DNA of 57,879 nt from Lentimicrobiaceae bacterium (GCA_015061365.1 SUWS01000010.1:1-57879); one strand, 5' to 3'. Counted from the first letter of the stretch, positions 44,125 through 53,472 are shown. Translations and numbers: made by a program. Notes: generated by a model from the letters alone, not told the origin.

Positions 44125-44286
44125 TTATTTTTTTCTCTCTACAGCTAAGCTTCTTATGCCCATCTACATACCTTGTCTCTTAATAAACTCTCAACTTTTG
44201 GTTTAAGGTTTAATGCTTAAAGTTTAAGGTTTTGCTTTGAGCCATGAGCTTCGAGCATTGAGCACAGAGCAAATAAACTTTAAAAC

Positions 44287-44489
44287 TTAAGGGGACTTCT
44301 ATAAATTGCTTTTCAAAAGATTTATGTATTTATCTTTGAGAAGATTTTTGTATTTCTTGAAAGAGCATAGCGAGCTATGTGATTGAAAGAAAGACGAAAA
44401 GATTCCAAAGAGAAACATAAATCTTGAAAAAGTTCAACATGTGTTAGACAAAATTATTCAAAACGGGGAATTTATAGATGTCCCCTTAA
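44287..44489. mobile_element. MITE-like fold-back element, copy 2
   Basis: About 203 bp bounded by TTAA: TTAAGGGGACTTCTATAAATTG at the left and ATTTATAGATGTCCCCTTAA at the right. Interior hairpin with CATAGCGAGCTATG at the centre. Confidence 0.8.
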
Positions 44490-44642
44490 TTACTTTCAAC
44501 TTTTAAACTACTCTAAACTATTAACTCTAAACTATAAACTTTAAAAAGGAAGGCTTCCCGCTACATTCCAAACATTTTACGTTAAGAAGAATGGAATTGT
44601 TTTCTTAGCGAATCGTTCAAGATGTATGATAGCAACGCTTTA

Positions 44643-45596
44643 CTAATCTTCGAGCCACTTGCAGCGTTCTGTAATTTGCTGTTGGGTTAGCTCACTGCGC
44701 TGTGCCATGTCAAAACCATGCATCGTGCCTTCGGTCTGGACGTAGGTAGTCGCTACACCTGCACTTTGCAACATCTTTGCAAGATCGTTACCTTCGTCAC
44801 GTAAACAATCGAACTCAGCTGTTTCGATATAAGTGTCAGGCATCTTCCGCAGTTCTTTCTCACTAAGGTCAAGTAGCGACTTTTCTGTCGTTTCTTGCAG
44901 GTAATACTTCCACATCTTTTGGTTTAACTCTCTGTTCCACACAGGTGTGTCGTTGAACTTGGCCATACTCTCGGTGCGCATAGAGCAATCGACGACGGGG
45001 TAAATGAGCATCAATTTCGATGGGCGAATATCGCTTCCGAGTACTGTCTTTATGGCGAGGAAACCGCCTGCCGAGTCGCCGACTATACTTGTTCGCAAGG
45101 TGTCTATGCCGAGTGTGGAGGCGTTGTTTATCATCCATCGCCAGGCATCTACACAATCTTGCAACGAGGTGCCGTATGAATTGTTGTGTGCCGTGCGATA
45201 ATCGACCATAACGACCACCGAGTTAGTGCGCTGAGCATACTCTTTGGCGAGGTCGTAGTGGTAGGGCGCACCTTTGAAGACGAAGCCTCCGCCGTGCAGA
45301 AAAAGTATCGCAGAGCGCGGAGAATTACCTTCCTTTGGAGTAATGACCCATACACCGAACTTCTTGCCATCGGTTGTTGATGTGAGTTTTATCTTGTTGA
45401 TTCTTAAATTATTGTTGGAACGCATACCCTTCGGCATCACTGAAAGAAATGCGTTGCCTAAACCTAATACTCCACGCCCGAGTGGAGCGGTGATGCGACA
45501 GGCCGCACGGAAATCTTCGTGTATAGGATATTTGTTTTGAGCCATAGTTGCTAACGGTGCAAAAATTAATAAAAGCAAGCAAATCAGTCGCTGCAT
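44643..45596 (-). CDS. Secreted alpha/beta-hydrolase (HSL-type esterase)
   Basis: This protein of about 317 residues has a signal peptide (MQRLICLLLLIFAPLATMAQ). It has the oxyanion motif FLHGGGFVFKGAPYHYDLA near residue 98, the nucleophile elbow GDSAGGFLA near 170, and the C-terminal Asp/His region (ETAEFDCLRDEGNDLA, then MHGFDMA). These are hallmarks of the hormone-sensitive-lipase esterase family. It probably hydrolyses small acyl esters in the periplasm. ATG 45596 is preferred because the signal peptide begins there. Single gene. Confidence 0.88.
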   Translation of the reverse strand: MQRLICLLLLIFAPLATMAQNKYPIHEDFRAACRITAPLGRGVLGLGNAFLSVMPKGMRSNNNLRINKIKLTSTTDGKKFGVWVITPKEGNSPRSAILFLHGGGFVFKGAPYHYDLAKEYAQRTNSVVVMVDYRTAHNNSYGTSLQDCVDAWRWMINNASTLGIDTLRTSIVGDSAGGFLAIKTVLGSDIRPSKLMLIYPVVDCSMRTESMAKFNDTPVWNRELNQKMWKYYLQETTEKSLLDLSEKELRKMPDTYIETAEFDCLRDEGNDLAKMLQSAGVATTYVQTEGTMHGFDMAQRSELTQQQITERCKWLED

Positions 45597-45679
45597 ATTG
45601 TTATATAAGTTTTCGATTGCCAAAGTTACACTTTTTTTCCTATTTCCGTCATGCTTTATCTGAAATCACGATTTGCTTT

Positions 45680-45735
45680 AATTAAAAAAGCACCCAGCTG
45701 AGAACTTGAGTGCTTTGTGCCTTTGCGAGAAAAAT
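45680..45735 (+). repeat. Terminator-bearing repeat (T-repeat), partial copy A
   Basis: AATTAAAAAAGCACCCAGCT then GAGAACTTGAGTGCTTT, without the second half found in copies B-D. It joins instead to GTGCCTTTGCGAGA, as in the CTTTGCG repeats. Confidence 0.7.
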
Positions 45736-45835
45736 ATATCTTTAACAAAAAAAGGTACTCAAGTTATTATGATGATCATAATAATTTTTAACATAAAAGT
45801 CCTTGTTTTATAAGTGTTTTGTTGTTAATTTTGCA

Positions 45836-45843
45836 GAGAACTT
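45836..45843 (+). promoter_or_regulatory. -7 promoter element of dinD
   Basis: TAATTTTG, an exact match, 13 bases before the ATG at 45857. Confidence 0.55.
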
Positions 45844-45856
45844 TAAATTTAATATT

Positions 45857-46705
45857 ATGAAATCTGAATTAATCCAAGAATTGTTATTCAAATTTGAAGG
45901 CGCTTGTTACGAGTATAATGGAATTGAATGTTGGAGCGCACGTGAACTACAATCTGTTTTTAATTATACAGAATGGCGTAATTTCCTTAAGATTATAGAT
46001 AAATCGAAGGTGTCGTGTATAAATGCAGGTGCAAAAATTGACGATCATTTTGTTGACTTTAACAAAATGATAAATCTTGCAAAGGGAGCTAAGCGTCAAA
46101 TAGAAGATATTGCATTGACCCGTTACGCATGCTATCTCATTGCGCAGAATGGAGATGCAAATAAGCCAGAAATAGCCTTTGCACAGACATATTTTGCTGT
46201 ACAAACTAGAAAACAGGAAATAATAGAACAGAGATTATCGGATGTTTCTAGGGTTACTGCAAGAGAAAAATTATCTCAAAGTGAAAAGAGACTTTCTGGA
46301 ATCATTTACGAGAGAGGAGTCAATGAAAAGGGCTTCTCTGTGATTAGAAGTGAGGGCGATAGGGCTTTATTTGGAGGCTTTAATACCAAAATGATGAAGA
46401 GAAAATTGTCTGTTCCTGAAAATCGTCCACTTGCCGACTTCCTTCCAACACTAACGATCAAAGCAAAAGATTTTGCAACAGAGTTGACAAGTCACAATGT
46501 GCAGGATAAGGACTTGCAAGGAATGCAAAGTATAGAAAATGAACATGTTGAAAATAACAAAGCAGTAAGGAACATGTTATATGAACGTGGTGTGAAGCCG
46601 GAATTATTGCCAGCAGATGAAGATGTAAAAAAGGTTCAGCGTAAATTAGAAGGTGACATTAAAAATATTGGAAAACAAACGAAGAAGCTGATAAAAAAGA
46701 AGTAA
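45857..46705 (+). CDS. dinD: DinD-family protein (BRO-N-like)
   Basis: This 282-residue protein matches DinD. Features are [35 protein letters not shown] near residues 11-45, [50 protein letters not shown] near 72-122, and [27 protein letters not shown] near 190. E. coli DinD is DNA-damage induced and inhibits RecA filaments. No LexA-type palindrome is obvious here. Lysine-rich C-terminal tail. It lies between T-repeat copies A and B. Confidence 0.9.
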   Translation: MKSELIQELLFKFEGACYEYNGIECWSARELQSVFNYTEWRNFLKIIDKSKVSCINAGAKIDDHFVDFNKMINLAKGAKRQIEDIALTRYACYLIAQNGDANKPEIAFAQTYFAVQTRKQEIIEQRLSDVSRVTAREKLSQSEKRLSGIIYERGVNEKGFSVIRSEGDRALFGGFNTKMMKRKLSVPENRPLADFLPTLTIKAKDFATELTSHNVQDKDLQGMQSIENEHVENNKAVRNMLYERGVKPELLPADEDVKKVQRKLEGDIKNIGKQTKKLIKKK

Positions 46706-46743
46706 GGATATAATGAATAATTTGTAATCTAAGGATGCTCCTA

Positions 46744-46855
46744 ACTAAAAAAAAGCACTCAGCTGAGAACTTGAGTGCTTTTCGTCATTTGAGAAAATTG
46801 AAATGTATAACCAAAACCGTATGTAATACAATCGAGAGTAAGATTTTGTTTAAAA
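46744..46855 (+). repeat. T-repeat copy B
   Basis: About 110 bp: hairpin AAGCACTCAGCTGAGAACTTGAGTGCTT followed by T residues, then CGTCATTTGAGAAAATTGAA, ATGTATAACCAAAACCGTAT and an ATACAATCGAGAGTAAG segment. Directly after dinD, for which the hairpin can be the terminator. Confidence 0.85.
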
Positions 46856-46889
46856 AATCCATGAGAAAAAATAATTCTCTTAAAACATA

Positions 46890-47091
46890 TTAAGGGGACT
46901 TCTATAAATTGCTTTTCGAAAGATTTATGAATTTATCTTTGAGAAGATTTTTGTTTTTCTCGAAAGAGCATAGCGAGCTATGTGATTGAAAGAAAGACGA
47001 AAAGATTCCAAAGAGAAACATAAATCTCGAAAAAGTTTATCTTGTATTAAACAAAATATTTGATACGTGGAATTTATAGATGTCCCCTTAA
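46890..47091. mobile_element. MITE-like fold-back element, copy 3
   Basis: About 202 bp, ends TTAAGGGGACTTCTATAAATTG and AATTTATAGATGTCCCCTTAA, interior hairpin CATAGCGAGCTATG. Very similar to copy 2. Confidence 0.85.
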
Positions 47092-47201
47092 CAAGTTCTA
47101 TGACTATTATCGTAGAGATAAGAGAACTAATGAGGTAACAGTATATCGTAAAAATAATTCCTGAACTTTAATGATTTAGGGTGTTTCAAAATGTTTGCTT
47201 T

Positions 47202-47653
47202 TTATGTGCAGCGTGAAAATTCTGCATCAATAACATAGATGTTTCCGCTATCGCTTTTTAGCACATTTCGAGATTGTAAATCTGATATGGTAATTTCATT
47301 ATTTGTGAAGGTGGTTTTGTTAATTTTTTTGAATCCTAAGGAAATCATATAATCCTCAATTTCTTCTGGCGTTGCTATAGATGGATTTTTTATCGCCCTT
47401 TGTCTTAAAATTGGATATGCACTTATGATAAAGGTATCCAAATGTTGTTTTCTTTTGCGTAGTTCTCAGCTATTTTTGACTCTATTTCTTGTTGGAGTAT
47501 AATCGATTTGCTTCCGCTACTAATTGTATTGATCGTTTCGCTGCTTCCACGCAATCGAATGGTGATTTCTTCCATTCTTCCATTTCGCGTAACTTGCGCT
47601 CTGTCGTTGTCTTGTGAAATTCGTTGAGGTACTTCATCTTGTTGATTATTCAT
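47202..47653 (-). pseudogene. Broken kinase-like (polyvalent-protein type) gene remnant
   Basis: Two overlapping minus-strand frames, 47653-47423 and 47441-47202, look like halves of one gene split by a frameshift near 47430. The first ends KIAENYAKENNIW and the second continues DTFIISAYPILRQRA. The second half has ITISDLQSRNVL and NIYVIDAEF, the D-x3-x-N and ID patterns of kinase-like domains in phage/conjugative polyvalent proteins. The N-terminal catalytic lobe is absent, so this is a decayed stub. Family call tentative. Confidence 0.45.
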
Positions 47654-47762
47654 GTTGCAAAGATATATTTTTTTAACTGAAATGGAATGATTTTATTAAA
47701 AAAAATAATGAAAAGTATGTCGCCATTAATCTATTATTGCTAATTGTAAATTGTACATTGTC

Positions 47763-47872
47763 AATTAAAAAAGCACCCAGCTGAGAACTTGAGTGCTTTT
47801 CGTCATTTGAGAAAATTGAAATGTATAACCAAAACCGTATATAATACAATCGAGGGTAAGATTTTGTTCAAA
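47763..47872 (+). repeat. T-repeat copy C
   Basis: Nearly identical to copies B and D, beginning AATTAAAAAAGCACCCAGCT and ending AGATTTTGTTCAAA. Confidence 0.85.
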
Positions 47873-48078
47873 GAGGAAAGAGTTTTTTTAAGGATACATG
47901 ATTTTTTATGAAGCCTTAATTTATTTTAAGAATAATTGTTAAAGATTTGATAAATAAGTGTTAAATTAGATAAATGTTGAAAACAATGAATATTGTGAAT
48001 AATATGGTGTGATTTAATTTGTATAGATTTGCATAGGGTATTTTTTTAGTAAATAATTAATTGTTATAATATTAATTG

Positions 48079-48086
48079 TATTTTTG
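48079..48086 (+). promoter_or_regulatory. -7 promoter element of DUF4160-DUF2442
   Basis: TATTTTTG, an exact match, 25 bases before the ATG at 48112. Confidence 0.55.
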
Positions 48087-48111
48087 TAGAAACCATTAAA
48101 CAAGATTTATT

Positions 48112-48411
48112 ATGCCGACAATATTTGAATATTTTGGTTTTGTGTTTAAGTTTTACTCTAATGAACACGAACCGATTCACGTTCATGTGCAGAAAGGTGG
48201 AGCGGAAGTTATTTTTGAGATATTTATTGATGATGCTGAGATAGTGGAAATTAGACAACGCAATTCAAAAGCACAGCCTTTTTCAGAAAATGATTTGAAG
48301 ATAGCATTATCGTTTGTTGAGAAATATGCTCCTGAAATTGTAAATAAATGGATAGATTTTTTTGTTTTAAAAAAGAAGATAAAGAAAACCAATATTAAAG
48401 ATAAAATATAA
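48112..48411 (+). CDS. DUF4160 protein
   Basis: This 99-residue protein has the DUF4160 pattern MPTIFEYFGFVFKFYSNEH then EPIHVHVQKGGAEVIFEI, with two close histidines in HVHV. A lysine-rich tail follows. The stop codon overlaps the start of the DUF2442 gene. The DUF4160-DUF2442 pair is frequent in bacteria and looks toxin-antitoxin-like in size and layout, but no activity is established from sequence. Confidence 0.85.
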   Translation: MPTIFEYFGFVFKFYSNEHEPIHVHVQKGGAEVIFEIFIDDAEIVEIRQRNSKAQPFSENDLKIALSFVEKYAPEIVNKWIDFFVLKKKIKKTNIKDKI

Positions 48412-48659
48412 TGGAAGACCAGATTCAGATTATTGAGGCTGTTTATAATGACGATTTGACTGTTGACATTTTGTTTGATGACTTTACTCGTAAGAAAATT
48501 GATGTGGGAGAATTTATTAGAAGTCATCCTCATCCTCAGTATAATAAATATCTTAAAGTCGTGAATTTCAAGAAAGGGAAATTGGTAAACGGCAATATAA
48601 TTTGGGGAAATGACATGGAATTTCATCTCGAAGATCTTTATAATGGAAACATAATGTAG
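48411..48659 (+). CDS. DUF2442 protein
   Basis: This 82-residue protein starts MEDQIQIIEAVYNDDLTVDI and continues LFDDFTRKKIDVGEFIRSH, then VNGNIIWGNDMEFHLEDLY, the DUF2442 pattern (usually IWpnGaDi). Its ATG overlaps the previous stop, so translation is coupled. Followed directly by T-repeat copy D, whose hairpin can terminate it. Confidence 0.85.
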   Translation: MEDQIQIIEAVYNDDLTVDILFDDFTRKKIDVGEFIRSHPHPQYNKYLKVVNFKKGKLVNGNIIWGNDMEFHLEDLYNGNIM

Positions 48660-48662
48660 TTT

Positions 48663-48772
48663 AATTAAAAAAGCACCCAGTTGGGAACTTGAGTGCTTTT
48701 CGTCATTTGAGAAAATTGAAATGTATAACCAAAACCGTATGTAGTACAATCGAGAGTAATATTTTGTTCAAA
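48663..48772 (+). repeat. T-repeat copy D
   Basis: Same 110-bp unit, with AAGCACCCAGTTGGGAACTTGAGTGCTT. On the minus strand it can be read as ITYGFGYTFQF, resembling the end of an outer-membrane barrel, so the repeat may derive from a gene tail plus its terminator. Confidence 0.85.
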
Positions 48773-48818
48773 ATGGAATGGAATTTTTTTAATAATATCG
48801 GTAATTAATATTTCTTTC

Positions 48819-48888
48819 TCTCGCAGAGACGCAGAGTTACGCTGAGGTCTTTTCTAAATTCTTTGCGTACTTTGCGCCTTTGCGAGAT
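48819..48888. repeat. CTTTGCG/CTCTGCG repeat, third copy
   Basis: CTCTCGCAGAGACGCAGAG ... TTTGCGCCTTTGCGAGA, related to the two copies before the second thiE-like gene. Lies just after the RND gene end. Confidence 0.7.
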
Positions 48889-48900
48889 TAAAAACCACTC

Positions 48901-51900
48901 CTAATTCCTAATCTTTTCGTGGATCTTCTCTGTCAGTCTGAAGAAGTTAGGCACGAATAAGGTTCCGAAGATGGTGTTTGTGAGCATGCCGAATACTACC
49001 GCGGCTCCAAGTGCAATTCGTGCTTCTGCGCCGGCACCGCTCGCAAATAAAAGCGGTAACACTCCGAGTATGAACGCCAACGAGGTCATCAGAATAGGTC
49101 TTAACCTCACGCGTCCTGCTTCTATGGCAGAGTCGTCGATGCTCATGCCACTCGCCCTGTATTCAACGGCGAACTCTACAATAAGGATGGCGTTCTTCGC
49201 CGATAAGGCTATCAACAAAATAATACCTATTTGTGAATATATACTTATCGGTAACGACATTATTATACATCCTACCACGACTCCCAACAAGGCTAACGGC
49301 ACACTTAAAATGACGGCGAAAGGATTGGTCCAACTTTCGTACATGGCTGCCAAGACTAAGATTACCAATATTATAGCAAGGATGAAAATCATAGCCACAC
49401 TCGAACTCGATAGTTTCTCCTGATAAGCGACAGACGTCCATTCGTAACCGAAATTATTTCCTAAATATTTCTCTGTCAAGTTCTCCAATGCTTTCATAGC
49501 TTCTGAACTGCTGTAACCTTCATTTGCAACCGCCATGATATTAGCGGCAGGGTAGAGGTTGTAACGGTTTATCTGCGCCTGTCCCATCTTCTCTTCAATA
49601 TTACAAAATGCTGAAAATGGAACCATCTCGCCATTAGGATTTTCCACGCTTAACTTCAAGATGTCGCTGACAACATTACGATTTCCAGGATTTGCCTGAA
49701 TGATGACTTGATATATGTTGTTGAATCTCACGAAGTCGTTGGCAAAAGTGGAACCCATATATGATGAAAGTGCGTCGAAGACTTGATTTAACTGTAATCC
49801 CATCATGCCGATTTTGTCGCGGTTTATGTTCAGGAAAAACTGCGGACTGTTACCTTCAAACTGATTTTGAAGATACATCAAGGCTGGCTCTTCTTGATAG
49901 TTTTCCATCAAGGTGGCGATGGCGTTTTCTAACTCTGTCGTTCCTAAGTTGTTACGGTCTTCGAGTACGAATGCCAATCCTCCTGAAGCTCCAAGCCCTG
50001 GTATTGAAGGCGGATTGATGGCGAAGATGTTAGCTTCTTGTATCTCAGTGGCTTCCATATTGATTCTGTCGATGACAGCTGTCGCAGTTTCGCCCTTGCC
50101 TTTACGCTCGTCCCAGTCTTTTAACATTACGAACAAACTCGCTTCGTTGGAACTGTTGCCGCCTTTTACAAACGAAAATCCATTGATAACCAAATAAGTG
50201 TCAATCTCTGAATATTTGTCTAACATCTTAGAAAGTTCCGCTGTAACCTTTTCTGTTCTTTCTAAACTTGCGGAATTGGGAAGTTGTACCGTCACCATGA
50301 AATATCCTAAATCTTCCTTAGGTAAAAATTCATTAGGCAATTTTATGAAGACGTACATCGTTAATGCTGAGATGATTACGAATGTCGTCAGTGCTACGGC
50401 AGGTCTTCTTAAAAATGATTTTATTATTCTGATGTAAAATCCTAAAGTCTTGTCGTATAATTTGTTGAACCATTTGAGACTCCATTTTTCTTCTTTGAGG
50501 AAAAGTACGCACATCGCTGGAGTGAATACTAAGGATATTATTCCGGAAATCACTGTGGCAGTGGCGATTGTAAGAGCGAATTGCTTGTAAAGCTCGCCTG
50601 TGATTCCTCCAATGAATGCTGTTGGAATGAAGACTGCAAGTAAGACCAAAACGATACTTATAACCGGACCTTGTATCTCTTTCATAGCTTCTGTTACAGC
50701 TTCTTTACGTATTGCAAGTTCTTCTTTCTTAGATATATGCGATACGTCTTTGCGCTTCCGTAGCTTCGATTCTATTAGTCGAGATGCGTTTTCTACAACA
50801 ACGATAGCGTCATCGACTACAATAGCAATTGCTAATACTAATCCGAATAATGTTAATAAATTTATGGAGAATCCGAGAAGTCGCATCACGGCGAATGTTC
50901 CTAACAATGAGATCGGAATCGTTAATGCAGGAATGATGACAGCTCGGAAGTTTTGTAAGAACAAGAACATCACTAAGATAACTAATAATGTCGTCTCAGC
51001 TATCGTGACTAAGACTTCGTCGATGGAGGCTGTGACGAATTTCGTGTTATCCATCACGATGTTCATATTGATGCCTTCAGGAAGAAAATGTTGCAGCTCT
51101 TTTACCTTGGCTTTCACTTCTTTAGCTACATCCAAAGCGTTAGAGCCTGGCATCTGGTTGATACCGATTGCAGCTATCTCTTCGCCTTTCATCGTCGTCG
51201 TGACAGAATACGACTGTGAGCCTAATTCTATCTTAGCGATGTCTTTAAGTCGCAGATATTCACCGTTTTCTAAAGTCCTGATGATGATATTGCCAAATTC
51301 CTCTTCGTTAATAAGTCTGCCTTTTGTGCTGATGCTATATTGAAAAGCCATCTCGTTGGAAGTAGGAGGAGCGCCGACGGCACCGGCAGAGACTTCCATA
51401 TTCTGTGATTTTATCATCGTCAAGACTTCGTCGGGTGTTATGTCTCTGATTCTCATAATCTCTGGATCTAACCACACTCTCATGGCGTAGTCTGATGCTC
51501 CGAAAACGTGAACGTCACCGACACCTTTAAGTCGCGCCAACTCATTGACGATGTTGATATTGGCATAATTGGCGAGAAACAAACCGTCGTATTGTTCTAA
51601 GTCGCTGTCTAATGTAATGAACATCAGTTGATTCGGACTGCGTTTTAGGACGCTTACGCCTTGTTGTTTTACAGACGATGGGAGATTTGCCTCAGCGAGA
51701 TTGACTCTGTTTTGTACCATGATGGCGGCTTCGTCAATATCGGTTCCTAACTCGAAAGTCGCTGTTAATGAATATTCTCCGTCGCTCGATGAACTCGAAC
51801 TCATATACATCATGTTTTCCACGCCGTTGACTTGTTGTTCGATAGGAACGCCTACTGTCTGTGCAACTGTCTCGGCGCTCGCTCCTGGATAATAAGCTGA

Positions 51901-52038
51901 TACCATGACAGTTGGAGGCGTGATGTCGGGATATTGCGCAACGGGTAACGTCCTCAGCGTCACCAAGCCCGCTATGACGATGACTATAGCGATGACGGTC
52001 GAGAAAACAGGTCTGTCGATAAAGAATTTTGTAAACAT
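48901..52038 (-). CDS. RND-family multidrug efflux pump inner-membrane protein (HAE1/AcrB type)
   Basis: This 1045-residue trimeric pump protein starts MFTKFFIDRPVFSTVIAIVIV and has twelve membrane helices in two repeats with large periplasmic loops. The proton-relay pair is in TM4 (LAIAIVVDDAIVVVENA, about residues 404-405). The HAE1 hallmarks GITGELYKQFALTIA and GASAETV-like YYPGASAETVAQTVG are present. It pairs with the membrane-fusion protein gene 4 bp upstream. No TolC-like outer-membrane factor follows, so the pump must borrow one. Confidence 0.96.
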   Translation of the reverse strand: MFTKFFIDRPVFSTVIAIVIVIAGLVTLRTLPVAQYPDITPPTVMVSAYYPGASAETVAQTVGVPIEQQVNGVENMMYMSSSSSSDGEYSLTATFELGTDIDEAAIMVQNRVNLAEANLPSSVKQQGVSVLKRSPNQLMFITLDSDLEQYDGLFLANYANINIVNELARLKGVGDVHVFGASDYAMRVWLDPEIMRIRDITPDEVLTMIKSQNMEVSAGAVGAPPTSNEMAFQYSISTKGRLINEEEFGNIIIRTLENGEYLRLKDIAKIELGSQSYSVTTTMKGEEIAAIGINQMPGSNALDVAKEVKAKVKELQHFLPEGINMNIVMDNTKFVTASIDEVLVTIAETTLLVILVMFLFLQNFRAVIIPALTIPISLLGTFAVMRLLGFSINLLTLFGLVLAIAIVVDDAIVVVENASRLIESKLRKRKDVSHISKKEELAIRKEAVTEAMKEIQGPVISIVLVLLAVFIPTAFIGGITGELYKQFALTIATATVISGIISLVFTPAMCVLFLKEEKWSLKWFNKLYDKTLGFYIRIIKSFLRRPAVALTTFVIISALTMYVFIKLPNEFLPKEDLGYFMVTVQLPNSASLERTEKVTAELSKMLDKYSEIDTYLVINGFSFVKGGNSSNEASLFVMLKDWDERKGKGETATAVIDRINMEATEIQEANIFAINPPSIPGLGASGGLAFVLEDRNNLGTTELENAIATLMENYQEEPALMYLQNQFEGNSPQFFLNINRDKIGMMGLQLNQVFDALSSYMGSTFANDFVRFNNIYQVIIQANPGNRNVVSDILKLSVENPNGEMVPFSAFCNIEEKMGQAQINRYNLYPAANIMAVANEGYSSSEAMKALENLTEKYLGNNFGYEWTSVAYQEKLSSSSVAMIFILAIILVILVLAAMYESWTNPFAVILSVPLALLGVVVGCIIMSLPISIYSQIGIILLIALSAKNAILIVEFAVEYRASGMSIDDSAIEAGRVRLRPILMTSLAFILGVLPLLFASGAGAEARIALGAAVVFGMLTNTIFGTLFVPNFFRLTEKIHEKIRN

Positions 52039-52042
52039 GGCA

Positions 52043-53167
52043 TCATTGATTTATAGGTTCGACTTTCATTCCTGCCCTGACTTTCAGCAAGGCTTTTGTA
52101 ACAAATCTCTCGTCGGGCGACAATCCTGAAGTGACGTGAATGAGACTGTCGTTGATAATCTCACCGACTTCTATATGCCTGTAAGATACGATATTATCGT
52201 TATCCACTACGTAAATATATCTTCCAGATTGGTCGGTGCCGGAGGAAGCGTCAGGAATCAAAATCGCGGCGTCTTCCTCTCCGTAAGGCAAGGAAACGGT
52301 GCAATACATACCGCTCTTTAAATCAGTGTCTTTGTTGTCGAAAACAGCTCTCAACATCAAAGTTCCCGTCTTTAGATTAACGTATGGTGATATGTAATTA
52401 GGTGTCGCCTCAATTTGCGGAAACATATCTTCCTGCATATTTATATATACTTTTTTCGGTAATGACGAATCCCAATTTTTACTTGCGACTTTCATCGTAA
52501 GATACTGATTGTCTTCTATGTTGAAATAAGCGAACATCGGATCGTTATTGTAAATCGTCGTTAATAAAACAGGCGATATAGAGCCATCGACATATTCGCC
52601 TTCACTGGCGCCGCTCGTGGAAACGTTACCTGAGATGGGAGCCTTTATGTAACAATAACTTAAAGTCTTTTCCGCCGTCTTCAATGCGGCTTTCGCACTC
52701 TCGACATTAGCCTGTGCGGTACGGACGTTAGTCTCTGCTTGTATCAAGTCAATCTGACTGATAGCGTCGCTCTTGGAAGCTTCCAACATCCTGTTGTAGT
52801 TGTTCTCGTAATAATCTAAACTCGCTTCCGCAGAATGAAGGTTAGCCTTCGCCTGATTTACCTCGTTTTCATAAACTAAAGGATCGATGATATAAAGCAA
52901 GTCGCCAGCATTGACATATTGTCCTGAGCTGAAGTTCTGCTTTGTAACATAACCACTTACGCGTCCGACAACATTGATGATGTTACTCGCCTGCAGATAC
53001 CCAGGATAATCTTTGTGCAAAACTATTGGCATTACGTAAGGCTTTGCTACATAGACTTTCGGAACAGAAGCTACTTGCGACTTTTTCTCTTTTCCATTAT
53101 CACAACTTAGAAGAAACATCATACTTAAAGTCGTGATTGATAATAATATAAATTTAGATGTTTTCAT
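52043..53167 (-). CDS. RND efflux membrane-fusion protein (AcrA type), lipoprotein
   Basis: This 374-residue adaptor has a lipoprotein signal (MKTSKFILLSITTLSMMFLLSC, lipobox FLLSC). It has a barrel-sandwich (lipoyl) half-motif VVGRVSGYVTKQNFSSGQYVNAGDLLYIID, a coiled-coil hairpin (EVNQAKANLHSAEASLDYYE and following), then IKAPISGNVSTSGASEGEYV and a beta-barrel domain. ATG 53167 is chosen because upstream codons in this frame come from the GTTGAC word repeat. It links the RND pump to an outer-membrane channel. Confidence 0.95.
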   Translation of the reverse strand: MKTSKFILLSITTLSMMFLLSCDNGKEKKSQVASVPKVYVAKPYVMPIVLHKDYPGYLQASNIINVVGRVSGYVTKQNFSSGQYVNAGDLLYIIDPLVYENEVNQAKANLHSAEASLDYYENNYNRMLEASKSDAISQIDLIQAETNVRTAQANVESAKAALKTAEKTLSYCYIKAPISGNVSTSGASEGEYVDGSISPVLLTTIYNNDPMFAYFNIEDNQYLTMKVASKNWDSSLPKKVYINMQEDMFPQIEATPNYISPYVNLKTGTLMLRAVFDNKDTDLKSGMYCTVSLPYGEEDAAILIPDASSGTDQSGRYIYVVDNDNIVSYRHIEVGEIINDSLIHVTSGLSPDERFVTKALLKVRAGMKVEPINQ

Positions 53168-53472
53168 ATATTTGTTTTTTAATTGTTTTTTTGCCGTGAG
53201 CAATGAGCTGTGAGTTGTGAGCCATTGCTCGTAACTCGTGGCTCGTAGCCCGATGCATATCGTCTGTTGACCGTAGTCCGTTGACCGTTGACCTTTTACA
53301 ACATCAAACAAAGAAATGAAGTAAAGGTTATGTTAAAAAATATTAATGAATATTATTATGAGAGATGATTGAAATCCATTAACTTAAAAACTATCTCCTT
53401 TGACTTATTTGTTATTGTTGTTTTATAATTTTGATTATATATTTGCATTATAATTTTTAAAACCAAAATATT
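53168..53472. repeat. 305-bp intergenic stretch with word repeats
   Basis: Contains a GTGAGCAATGAGCTGTGAGT word stretch, an inverted GTCAAC tract (53263-53294), and the promoter of the YafQ pair (TATATTTG at 53438-53445). Confidence 0.65.
53438..53445 (+). promoter_or_regulatory. -7 promoter element of the YafQ toxin-antitoxin pair
   Basis: TATATTTG, an exact match, 27 bases before the antitoxin ATG. Confidence 0.6.

Larger units (their letters stand above)
44077..44642. repeat. 566-bp intergenic repeat cluster
   Basis: No gene. Contains the GGACGTGGC palindrome (44101-44124), a GAGCTTCGAGCATTGAGCAC word stretch, MITE-like copy 2 (44287-44489), and an AAACTCTAAACTATAAAC tract. Confidence 0.75.
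46706..47201. repeat. 496-bp intergenic repeat stretch
   Basis: Contains T-repeat copy B (46744-46855) and MITE-like copy 3 (46890-47091). Nothing else recognised. Confidence 0.75.
47654..48111. repeat. 458-bp intergenic stretch with T-repeat copy C
   Basis: Contains T-repeat copy C (47763-47872), then AT-rich sequence and the promoter of the DUF4160 gene. Nothing else seen. Confidence 0.7.

Noticed and set aside
48183..48749. 188-codon minus-strand frame opposite DUF4160/DUF2442
   Set aside because: It covers both real genes and T-repeat copy D in antisense and shows no protein-like composition beyond the repeat's possible barrel-tail fragment.
45680..48772. T-repeats as integron attC sites
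   Set aside because: They have spacing similar to a cassette array, but no integron integrase, no attC core (GTTRRRY) and no consistent gene orientation are visible. I keep only the neutral description of direct repeats between genes.
48901..53167. Complete tripartite efflux operon
   Set aside because: Only the fusion protein and RND pump are present; no outer-membrane TolC-type gene lies next to them.
52043..53311. Longer membrane-fusion protein starting at 53311
   Set aside because: The extra N-terminal codons read word repeats and would bury the lipoprotein signal that starts at the ATG at 53167.
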